Shown: one piece after another, positions 13,335 to 19,806 of the stretch | How the letters are laid out: each line of letters begins with the position of its first letter | Numbering within the stretch: the stretch's first letter is position 1 | NCBI GenBank assembly: GCA_965371445.1 | Contig: CBDUYN010000188.1 | Location: 1-19,806, forward strand | Length of the DNA stretch: 19,806 bases | Source of the DNA: DASWIG01 sp965371445 | Lineage (GTDB): Bacteria > Acidobacteriota > Thermoanaerobaculia > Multivoradales > J023 | Direction of reading: 5' to 3' | Translations under genes and position numbers: made by a program | Notes under the pieces: model-generated | What the model saw: the letters and a program-made list of their open reading frames with translations, nothing else | Databases searched by the model: none | What the model was told of the DNA's origin: nothing

Positions 13335-15062
13335 ATGCGAACGACACTAGCGACCCTAATCCTGACCGCCCTGCTCCTGGTCCCGACCCTCGCCGCCGCC
13401 GGCGACGACGGCCCGGTAAGCTTCCGCCAGGCGTCGCGGAAGCTCTCCGAGGTCGGCCGCGAGGTCATGAGCCCCGTCTCGAACGACCTGCTGCTCGCGG
13501 TCTACAGCGGCGAGGCCCCCGACGGACCGACGCGCTTCGCCGAGCCCCTGGAGACCTTTCTCACCCCGACCAACTCCGGCACCTGGGACGACCTCACCGA
13601 CGGCTCCCGGCTCTGGCGCCTACGCATCGCCTCGCCCGAAGCCAAGAGCTTGAACCTCGCCTTCTCACGCTTCGACATAGGCGTTGGCGCGCGCCTCTGG
13701 CTCTACGGCCAAGGCGGCGACCTCGTCCAGGGTCCCTACACCCGCGGTGACCGCAGCGAAGAGGGCGAGCTCTGGACGGCGATCGTCCCCGGCGACGAGA
13801 TCGTCCTCGAGCTCCACCTGCCGGCGGGCGCCTCGTGGACCGACCTGGTCGTCAGCCGCGTCCACCACGGTTTCCGCTTCCTCGACGGCCGCGACGGCCC
13901 CACCCCCGAGAAACAAGGAGCGTGCCAAAACGACGTCGTCTGCTCCGAGGCCAACCCCTACCGCAAACAGGTCCGCGCCGTCGGCTGGTACAGCGTCCAG
14001 GGGACCGGCGCCTGCACCGGGACGCTCATGAACAACACCGCCAAGAACGGCAAGCCCTACTTCCTTTCCGCCGAGCACTGCGAGATCACCAGGTCGAACG
14101 CCTCGACGATGGTCGTCTACTGGAGCTACGAGTCGCCGACCTGCGGCCGGCTCGCTGGCGGCAGCCTCAAGCACAACCAGTCGGGAGCCACCTTCCGCGC
14201 CGCCTACAGGCCGTCGGACTTCGTCCTCGTCGAGCTCAAGAAAAAGCCCGACGCGAGGTTCAACGTCTACTACTCGGGCTGGAACGCCGCCGCCCAGGCG
14301 CCGAAGCGGGCCGTGGGCGTCCACCACCCGAACCTCGACGAGAAGGCGATCAGCTTCAACAACCGCCAGCTCACCCCCGACGGGCCGACGCACTGGGAGA
14401 TCGTCTGGAACGACGGCACGACCGAGCCCGGCTCCTCGGGCTCGTGCATCTTCGACCCCCAGGGCCTCTGCGTCGGCACGCTCACCGGCGGCGGCTCCTA
14501 CTGCTGGGATCCCCGCGCCCCCGACTACTACGGCCGTTTCTCCGTCCACTGGACGGGCGGCGGTGCGAGGGCCAACAGCCTGAAACCGTGGCTCGATCCG
14601 GCGTCGACCGGCCGCAAGAGCTTCGCGGGCATGGAGGCGTCGGCCGCCGGCAGCGGCGACGGCACGGGCGGCGGCGGCGGTACCGGCGGTGGAGGAGGCG
14701 GCACCAGCGGCAGCACCTGCAAAGCCGACGCCAAGACCGCCTGCCTCGTCGGCGGACGCTTCAAGGTCACCGCCACCTGGAAGAAGGCGAACGGCCAGCA
14801 GCTCAACGCCAAGGTGGCGCACAAGACGGGCAAGCTGACGGCTTTCTACTTCGCCGACAAGTCGGTCTGGGACATGCACGTACGCATCGCGTCGACCTGT
14901 AGCTCGAACAACAGGCACGGGGTCTACGCCGCGGCCAGCACCAACCTCGCCTACACGCTGCGGGTCGAGGACACGAAGACCGGCAGGGTCAAGACCTACC
15001 GAAACGGCGCGGGCAGCGCCGCCCGCGCCGTCCTCGACGCCGGCGCTTTTGCCTGCCCTTGA
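13335..15062 (+). CDS. Secreted lysyl-endopeptidase-like serine protease with C-terminal beta domain
   Basis: 575 residues; the ATG at 13335 follows GGGAG. A signal peptide (1-22, TLAAA cleavage region) is followed by a prodomain of about 170 residues. The S1-family protease core spans about 195-425: FLSAEHC (His248), PSDFVLVEL (Asp295) and PGSSGSCIFD (catalytic Ser368), with many Cys (197, 203, 227, 249, 270, 371, 379, 390) suggesting disulfides as in Achromobacter lysyl endopeptidase. A glycine-rich linker (about 440-460) leads to a Cys-bounded domain (462-574) with CLVGGRFKVTATW and LRVEDTKTGRVKTYRNG, a sequence type recurring at the ends of secreted Acidobacterial proteins. An extracellular, autoprocessed protease is inferred; Lys specificity is not proven. 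It is monocistronic, flanked by divergent hslO and convergent serine hydrolase. Confidence 0.9.
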   Translation: MRTTLATLILTALLLVPTLAAAGDDGPVSFRQASRKLSEVGREVMSPVSNDLLLAVYSGEAPDGPTRFAEPLETFLTPTNSGTWDDLTDGSRLWRLRIASPEAKSLNLAFSRFDIGVGARLWLYGQGGDLVQGPYTRGDRSEEGELWTAIVPGDEIVLELHLPAGASWTDLVVSRVHHGFRFLDGRDGPTPEKQGACQNDVVCSEANPYRKQVRAVGWYSVQGTGACTGTLMNNTAKNGKPYFLSAEHCEITRSNASTMVVYWSYESPTCGRLAGGSLKHNQSGATFRAAYRPSDFVLVELKKKPDARFNVYYSGWNAAAQAPKRAVGVHHPNLDEKAISFNNRQLTPDGPTHWEIVWNDGTTEPGSSGSCIFDPQGLCVGTLTGGGSYCWDPRAPDYYGRFSVHWTGGGARANSLKPWLDPASTGRKSFAGMEASAAGSGDGTGGGGGTGGGGGGTSGSTCKADAKTACLVGGRFKVTATWKKANGQQLNAKVAHKTGKLTAFYFADKSVWDMHVRIASTCSSNNRHGVYAAASTNLAYTLRVEDTKTGRVKTYRNGAGSAARAVLDAGAFACP

Positions 15063-15084
15063 GCGCTGAGGAAGAACCACGGGT

Positions 15085-16749
15085 TTACTCCCGGACGAAC
15101 TTCAACTTCCGCACCCGATCGCCGTCCAGGACGAAACCGTCAACGGAAGCGCCGGCGCCACGCGTGAAGGCCACCGCGCCGATACCGGGCACCGTAAAGA
15201 CGTCATAGCGCTGCGGCTCCATCCGCGGCGGCTCCTCGACGCGCGGGATACCCAGCGTCAAGGCTCCGTCGCGCAGCTGGACGGCATAGCTCCTTTCGAG
15301 CTCGACGCTTCGATAGGTACCGACGTATCCCGCCAGGTCCTCAGGAGCGGGAGTGAGCTTCACGAACGGCTCGTAGACGCCCCAGCGTCCGCCGTTCAAA
15401 GTGGTGACCACCCGTTCGGGCCGCAGGGCCCCAGGCGGCTCGAAGCTTACCTCGACGTGAAGGGAGAGGCCGGCGATCTTGAAACGATCGTCGCCCAGCG
15501 GTAGGAGCTCGCTCGTCGACGAGCCGCGATCCCAGAGGAGCTTGCCTTGATCGACGTAGACGCGGCGAGCTTCAGCTTCCGCGACGTTCCAGTAATGTCC
15601 GACGAGCCGCGCGAGCGACTCGGGAGCCACCTCGACCTCCTCGGTCCCGCCGCCGGTTTCCTCCTCGGGCTCCATCAAGTCGCCGAGGTAAAGCGCCGCC
15701 ACCTGGCGGGCGAGAGGCACCGGATTGACCTCGCTCAGGTTGCAGAGCACGGCGACCGAAAGCTTCTGTTCAGGAAGACGAACCATCTCGGTACGAAAAC
15801 CCACGAACGCACCGCTGTGGCTGACGACTTGCAAACCTCGATGGTGGCAAACGTCGAGCCCGAAGGCATAGCAGAGCTTGATACCGCTCGACAGCTGCCC
15901 CTGGGACAGGAGAAGCTCGATCAGCTCCGGCCGAGAGCGGCCGAGCCGGTTGTCGTAGAAGTTGCGGTCCCAGAGGAGGAGGTCTTCAATCGTCGTGTAG
16001 ACGCCGCCGTCGCCGACCATGTCGAGCTCGGTCATCGAGAGGTGAAACGCTCCGTTACGCCGCGCGTAACCGTCGGCGCGGTTCCTGACGAGATGGGTGT
16101 GGTCGTCGTGGAAATGGGTGTCTTTCATCCCCAGCGGACCGAAGATCATCTCTTGTGCGAGCTGCTTGAGCGATTGACCGGTCACTCGCTCGACCAAAAG
16201 CGCCAGCAGGAAGTAGTTGGTGTTCGAGTAGAGGAAGTGGTCGCCCGCCTCGTAGTTGAGCGCTTTCTGGTGGGCCACGAGCTCGAAGGCCTCGTCGACG
16301 GAATAAACGTCGCCAAGCCCGGCGAGGTCGGCAAGCTCCAGGTAGTCGCGCAAGCCGCTCGTGTGATGGATGAGGTGATTTACGACCACCGGGACTTCGT
16401 ACGCTTGCAGCTCGGGAAAGAAACGGTGGATTTCGTCGTAAAACGAGATGGTGCGCTTCTCGACGAGGATCGCGACCGCGGTGGCCGTGAACTGTTTTGA
16501 CATCGAGGCGATGCGAAAGACCGACCGGGGTGTGAGCGCTACGCCGTATTCGAGGTTCGCCATGCCGTAGCCGCGGGCGTAGACGATCTCGCCGTCGCGG
16601 AAGACGCCTACCGCGCAGCCGGGCGAGTCGGTGCGGTCCCATTTGGCGAAAAGCTCGTCGATCTGCGACTCGGTCGTCGGAGGCTCTGCGGCAGTAGCGA
16701 AGGCTGTCGCTACAAGACAGAGGACCACAATGACGGCAGCTCTTGGCAT
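15085..16749 (-). CDS. Secreted beta-lactamase-fold serine hydrolase (class C / PBP4* type)
   Basis: 554 residues from the ATG at 16749. A signal peptide (1-21, FATAA cleavage region) precedes a serine beta-lactamase-like domain (about 25-370): SMSK (Ser82, Lys85), YSN (Tyr174, Asn176) and the third motif HSG in VVSHSGAFVGF, plus the HHTSGL element common in this group. A linker with a Glu/Gly-rich stretch (EPEEETGGGTEEVE) is followed by about 170 residues of beta-rich sequence resembling the lipocalin-like tails of such hydrolases, with two repeated openings of the LARLVGHYWN and LAGYVGTYRS type. Likely roles are periplasmic esterase, D-aminopeptidase or peptidoglycan-active enzyme; antibiotic resistance cannot be inferred. 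It starts 12 nt after the PilB stop, whose TAG lies within its ribosome region (TTTAGGATCG). Confidence 0.9.
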   Translation of the reverse strand: MPRAAVIVVLCLVATAFATAAEPPTTESQIDELFAKWDRTDSPGCAVGVFRDGEIVYARGYGMANLEYGVALTPRSVFRIASMSKQFTATAVAILVEKRTISFYDEIHRFFPELQAYEVPVVVNHLIHHTSGLRDYLELADLAGLGDVYSVDEAFELVAHQKALNYEAGDHFLYSNTNYFLLALLVERVTGQSLKQLAQEMIFGPLGMKDTHFHDDHTHLVRNRADGYARRNGAFHLSMTELDMVGDGGVYTTIEDLLLWDRNFYDNRLGRSRPELIELLLSQGQLSSGIKLCYAFGLDVCHHRGLQVVSHSGAFVGFRTEMVRLPEQKLSVAVLCNLSEVNPVPLARQVAALYLGDLMEPEEETGGGTEEVEVAPESLARLVGHYWNVAEAEARRVYVDQGKLLWDRGSSTSELLPLGDDRFKIAGLSLHVEVSFEPPGALRPERVVTTLNGGRWGVYEPFVKLTPAPEDLAGYVGTYRSVELERSYAVQLRDGALTLGIPRVEEPPRMEPQRYDVFTVPGIGAVAFTRGAGASVDGFVLDGDRVRKLKFVRE

Positions 16750-16761
16750 CGGTCGTCGATC

Positions 16762-18522
16762 CTAAAGCGCCGTGACGCGGATCACTTCCTCGAAGGTCGT
16801 CACCCCGTCGGCGAGCTTTCGCAGCGCCGACTGGCGAAGCGTCTGCATGCCGGTACGGGCCGCTTCCCGCTTGATCTTCGGAGCGTCGGCACCGTCGATG
16901 ACGAGCTCCTTCATCTTCTGGTCGATCGGCAAGATCTCAAAAATGCCGCTGCGTCCGCGGTAGCCCGTGGTCCGGCACTCGTGGCAGCCCTCGCCCTCGT
17001 AGGACTTGACACGCTTGCCGGGCGGTACCGTCAGGTGGAGCGTCTCGGCCTCCTCGCGGGTCAGGAACCGTTCGATCATGCAGTTGGAGCAGATCCGTCG
17101 CACCAGGCGCTGGGCCATGACGCCGATCAAGGTCGAGCTGATCATGAAGCGCTCGATGTCCAAGTCGACGAGCCGGCTGATCGCCGAGGCGGCGTCGTTG
17201 GTATGGAGCGTCGAGAAGACCAGGTGTCCGGTGAGGGCGGCCTGGATGGCATACTGCGCGGTCTCGCCGTCGCGGATCTCGCCGACCATGATGATGTCCG
17301 GGTCCTGGCGCAGGATGTGGCGCAACGCCGCCGCGAAGGTGAGGCCGAGCTTCGGGTTGATCGCCGTCTGGTTAAAAACGTCGTAGACTAACTCGATGGG
17401 ATCCTCGATGGTGGTGACGTTCTGCTCGCTCGAGGCGATGGTCTTTAACGCCGAATAAAGCGTCGTCGTCTTCCCGGAGCCCGTCGGCCCGGTGATCAGG
17501 ACGATGCCGTGGGGCCGGATGAGGAAGTCGGAGAAAACTTCCATCTCCTCGGGATAAAAGCCCAGACCCGCCAGGTCCTGGAGCAGGACCCCCGGGTCGA
17601 AGATACGCATTACGACCTTCTCGCCAAAAGCGACGGGAAGCGTCGAGACGCGAAGCTCGATCTCTTCGCCTTTCCTGAGCGTCTTGACGCGGCCGTCCTG
17701 GGGCTTGCGGCGCTCGGCGATGTCGAGGCGCGACATCGTCTTGATGCGGCTGATGACCGCGGCGTGCACGACCTTGGGGATGCGTTGGATGTCGTGGAGC
17801 ACGCCGTCGATCCGGAAGCGGATCAGGCTCTCGTCGCGTTTGGGCTCGATGTGGATGTCGCTCGCTCGCGAGTCGTAGGCGTGCTGGAGCATGAACTCGA
17901 CGGCGTTGATGATGTGCTGGTCGCTCGATTCGATCTCGGCCTCGTTCTTCATGCGAACGAGCTGCTCGAGGTTGCCGAGGTCGATCCCCGCCGTCAGGTC
18001 CCGCTCCGCTTTCTTGACCGACTGGCGCAGGCCGTAGAACTCGGTCAGGGCCTTCAGGATCTCGGGCTCGGCGGCCACCACGATCTCGAGCTCGCGGCCG
18101 GCGATGCGCTTGAAGGAGTCGAGGCCCTCGATGTCGAAGGGATTGGCGCAGGCGACCCGCAGGACGCCGTTGGTGAGCGAGATCGGGATCATGCGGTGGC
18201 GGCGGGCAAAAGGCCGCGAGATCTGCGACTCGATCAGGTCGGCGTCGAGAGAGAGCGGGTCGATGCGGACGTGCTCGGCCTTGGCTTCGCGGGCGATGGC
18301 GGCGGCGATCGCCGCCTGGTCGATGGTCTCGCCGGTCGCCTCGATGCGGAAGCCCAGGCGCTCGATCACCTCGTAGGCGACGGACTTCTGGGCGTAGGCG
18401 CTCGCCGAGCGGTGGTGGCGCGGCATCATCCGCACCTGTTTTTCGACCTCCTTGGCCTGGTCCTGGTTGAGCAGCCTCTGGCGCAGGAGGACTTTTGTCA
18501 CGAGCTCAGTGGTCAGATGCAT
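16762..18522 (-). CDS. pilB: PilB/GspE-type secretion ATPase
   Basis: 586 residues from the ATG at 18522, which has GAGG five nt upstream; the TTG at 18525 is too close to that site. The N-terminal region (1-165) is the MshEN/T2SSE_N type domain (ARRHRMIPISLTNGVLRVAC). The ATPase core has Walker A GPTGSGKT (345-352), an Asp box/Walker B region DPDIIMVGEIRD (407-418), a His box HLVFSTLHTNDA, and a zinc site formed by CSNC (478-481) and CHEC (513-516). It is the hexameric cytoplasmic motor that drives assembly of type IV pili or type II pseudopili. PilB and GspE cannot be separated here because no pilin, PilC/GspF or PilT gene is in the window; length and zinc motif fit PilB slightly better. 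It starts seven nt after the thioesterase stop. Confidence 0.93.
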   Translation of the reverse strand: MHLTTELVTKVLLRQRLLNQDQAKEVEKQVRMMPRHHRSASAYAQKSVAYEVIERLGFRIEATGETIDQAAIAAAIAREAKAEHVRIDPLSLDADLIESQISRPFARRHRMIPISLTNGVLRVACANPFDIEGLDSFKRIAGRELEIVVAAEPEILKALTEFYGLRQSVKKAERDLTAGIDLGNLEQLVRMKNEAEIESSDQHIINAVEFMLQHAYDSRASDIHIEPKRDESLIRFRIDGVLHDIQRIPKVVHAAVISRIKTMSRLDIAERRKPQDGRVKTLRKGEEIELRVSTLPVAFGEKVVMRIFDPGVLLQDLAGLGFYPEEMEVFSDFLIRPHGIVLITGPTGSGKTTTLYSALKTIASSEQNVTTIEDPIELVYDVFNQTAINPKLGLTFAAALRHILRQDPDIIMVGEIRDGETAQYAIQAALTGHLVFSTLHTNDAASAISRLVDLDIERFMISSTLIGVMAQRLVRRICSNCMIERFLTREEAETLHLTVPPGKRVKSYEGEGCHECRTTGYRGRSGIFEILPIDQKMKELVIDGADAPKIKREAARTGMQTLRQSALRKLADGVTTFEEVIRVTAL

Positions 18523-18529
18523 CAACGCC

Positions 18530-18988
18530 TCACTTCACACCACTGCCGGTACCCTTGCCGCTGATGAGCCGCGAGAAGGGCTCCTTCAAAGCCGCCGGGA
18601 TCCGGCACGGACGTCCGCTTTCGCGGTTCACCCAGACGTGCTCGGACGTGCCGGTCGCGAGCAGCGTCTCCCCCCGGCGCACCTCATAGCCAAAGTGTAG
18701 AATGCGGCTCGCCATCTTGTCGAGCCAGCAGCTCACCCGGACGAGCTCGCCGTAGGTGGCCGCGGCGAGGAAGCGGGTCGAAACACCCGTGACCACCAGG
18801 TAGTATCCCAGGTCCTCGACGGCCGCATAGTGGTAGCCGGTCGCCGCACAAAGCCGGGTGCGCGCCACCTCGAACCACACGGGATAGACCGAATGATGAA
18901 CCACGCCCATCCGGTCGGTCTCGGCGTAGCGCACCTCGACGTCGACCTCTACGCGATGCGGCTCTCCTACCCTTCGGCTATCTCCCAC
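18530..18988 (-). CDS. YbgC/FadM-type acyl-CoA thioesterase (hotdog fold)
   Basis: 152 residues starting at GTG 18988, inside the 3' end of the TPR gene (11-nt overlap); the ribosome site AAGGAG is formed by that gene's own codons, implying translational coupling. The hotdog signature RYAETDRMGVVHHSVYPVWF (residues about 20-39) carries the conserved catalytic Asp of the 4HBT class and the aromatic WFE motif, followed by a helix with ARTRL. It should hydrolyse acyl-CoA thioesters in the cytoplasm. Chain-length preference cannot be told. The tail (GKGTGSGVK) is probably disordered. Its position between a TPR protein and PilB is not an obvious functional link. Confidence 0.88.
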   Translation of the reverse strand: MGDSRRVGEPHRVEVDVEVRYAETDRMGVVHHSVYPVWFEVARTRLCAATGYHYAAVEDLGYYLVVTGVSTRFLAAATYGELVRVSCWLDKMASRILHFGYEVRRGETLLATGTSEHVWVNRESGRPCRIPAALKEPFSRLISGKGTGSGVK

Positions 18989-19806
18989 CCTGCTCCTTGA
19001 GCTTCTGCTGCGCCCGTTTTTTCATCTCCGCGGCGTCCTTGTACTTCTTGTTGATCTTGAGCGCCCGTTCGTAGTCCTCGACGGCCTTCTTGTACATCTC
19101 GGCTTCGAAGAAGCAGCCGCCGCGCTGGAAATAGGCCGAGGACAGCTTGTCGTCGAGCTCGATGGCGGTCGAGAGGTCGGAGATCGCCATCTCCAGCTCG
19201 CCCTTCCTCTTATAGGCGCTGGCACGGTTGGTGTAGATGAAGGCGCGCTCCGGCTGCACACGGGCCGCTTCGGTGAAGTCGTCGATCGCCTTGTCGTAGT
19301 CCTGACGTTCCAGGTGGATCAGGCCGCGGTTGTTGTAGGCCGAGAACGACGACGGGTCGACCTCCAGGGCTCGTGTGAAGGCGTCGACGGCCTCGTCGAG
19401 CTCGCCTTTGCTGCGATGGACTCCGGCCTCGTAGAGGAGCGTCGACGCGAGCTGCTGGGGCGGGATCTCCGCGGCAGGCTCCGGCGCGGGGGTCGGCTCA
19501 GGCTCCGGTGCCGGCATCGGCGGCGGTGTCGGAGCAGGAGCGGGCTCAGGCTCCGGCACGGCTACGGGCTCGGGTGCCGGGGCAGGTGGCGGAGCCGGGG
19601 CAGGAGCGGGCTCAGGCTCCGGCGCGGGTGCGGGTGGTGGAGCCGGCGCGGGGACCTGTGGCGCAGGAGCGGGCTCAGGTTCTGGAACGGCTACCGGCTC
19701 AGGGGCCCGGGCCGGCGGCGGCTCCGGCGGCGCAGCGGGCTCGGGCTCTGGGGCCGGGGCCGGCGGCGGCGGGACGGGCTCGGGCTCTGGGGCCGGGGCC
19801 GGGGGC
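18978..19806 (-). CDS. TPR protein with long Pro/Ala/Glu-rich N-terminal tract (5' end beyond the window)
   Basis: Partial: the reading frame is open without a stop from the TAG at 18978-18980 to the right edge, at least 276 codons. The start lies outside; GTG codons inside the repeat tract (such as 19559) are unlikely starts. The C-terminal half holds about four tetratricopeptide repeats with A-x-N-x-R and A-(I/V)-x-D-(F/Y/L) signatures, for example YNNRGLIHLERQDYDKAIDD, and ends in a Lys-rich helix (KKRAQQKLKEQGGR). The N-terminal half is at least 110 residues of PAPAPEPEP-type sequence, an extended polyproline-like spacer like those of TonB or periplasm-spanning proteins. Role: protein-protein adaptor, possibly for the pilus/secretion ATPase encoded two genes downstream, by inference. 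The end overlaps the thioesterase start. Confidence 0.82.
   Translation of the reverse strand, partial: PPAPAPEPEPVPPPPAPAPEPEPAAPPEPPPARAPEPVAVPEPEPAPAPQVPAPAPPPAPAPEPEPAPAPAPPPAPAPEPVAVPEPEPAPAPTPPPMPAPEPEPTPAPEPAAEIPPQQLASTLLYEAGVHRSKGELDEAVDAFTRALEVDPSSFSAYNNRGLIHLERQDYDKAIDDFTEAARVQPERAFIYTNRASAYKRKGELEMAISDLSTAIELDDKLSSAYFQRGGCFFEAEMYKKAVEDYERALKINKKYKDAAEMKKRAQQKLKEQGGR
19476..19806 (-). repeat. Imperfect tandem repeats coding a Pro/Ala/Glu-rich spacer
   Basis: On the plus strand, GCAGGAGCGGGCTCAGG recurs at about 19533, 19600 and 19663, and GGGCTCGGGCTCTGGGGCCG recurs at 19737 and 19776 (39 nt, 13 codons apart). The tract codes alternating PAPAPEPEP, PPP and VAV segments on the minus strand and continues past the window edge. 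Confidence 0.8.

Noticed and set aside
13665..15080. 471-codon minus-strand open frame opposite the secreted protease
   Set aside because: Shadow of the protease; composition is Val/Gly/Ala/Arg-rich without motifs, whereas the plus frame has signal peptide, catalytic triad and linker.
15085..16749. Antibiotic-resistance beta-lactamase
   Set aside because: The SxxK, YSN and HSG motifs define the broad serine hydrolase family. The long C-terminal beta-rich extension and operon context do not indicate lactam resistance.
19476..19806. Possible noncoding satellite or CRISPR-like repeat at the right edge
   Set aside because: The repeats keep one open minus-strand frame of Pro/Ala/Glu codons continuous with the TPR protein.

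Overview
GC-rich (by eye about two-thirds G+C), densely coded bacterial chromosome fragment. It is probably from the Acidobacteriota, perhaps a Thermoanaerobaculia-like lineage. This rests on gene content, not on a marker gene: a secreted von Willebrand A protein of the type first catalogued in Acidobacteria, a secreted lysyl-endopeptidase-like protease with a C-terminal beta domain of a kind I associate with this phylum, a Uma2-family nuclease and a fused TRAP permease. Cell-envelope genes (lytic transglycosylase, OmpA-like lipoprotein, type IV pilus/type II secretion ATPase) point to a diderm cell. No rRNA, tRNA, CRISPR array, insertion sequence or phage gene was seen.

Layout. (1) 216-7033, all minus strand, read right to left: RlmI-type 23S rRNA methyltransferase, LysM lytic transglycosylase, secreted VWA protein, OmpA-like lipoprotein, a cytochrome P450 remnant that has lost its middle, and a Uma2 nuclease with a heptad-repeat tail. 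A fragment of another minus-strand gene, apparently frameshifted, lies at the left edge. (2) 7118-10225, plus strand: short-chain dehydrogenase, VOC protein, methyltransferase-like protein and a secreted PQQ-type beta-propeller, tightly spaced at first and then with a 67-nt gap. (3) 10209-13155, minus: Hsp33 chaperone followed by a fused 4TM/12TM TRAP permease whose 3' end overlaps the propeller gene by 17 nt. (4) 13335-15062, plus: the secreted serine protease. (5) 15085-19806, minus: a probable four-gene operon of a Pro/Ala/Glu-rich TPR protein (running off the right edge), a YbgC-type thioesterase, PilB/GspE ATPase and a beta-lactamase-fold serine hydrolase.

Functional reading. The transglycosylase, VWA protein and OmpA-like lipoprotein form a peptidoglycan/outer-membrane set that is probably co-transcribed. 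The right-hand operon joins a pilus or secretion motor to a putative periplasm-spanning TPR protein. The rest is housekeeping and small-molecule enzymology.

I found no convincing new defence or mobile system. The items most worth a second look are: the internally deleted P450; an Hsp33 in which one of the four zinc/redox cysteines is replaced by Gln; the VWA-OmpA-transglycosylase set; the Pro/Ala/Glu repeat tract that continues past the right edge; and a VOC protein without obvious middle metal ligands.
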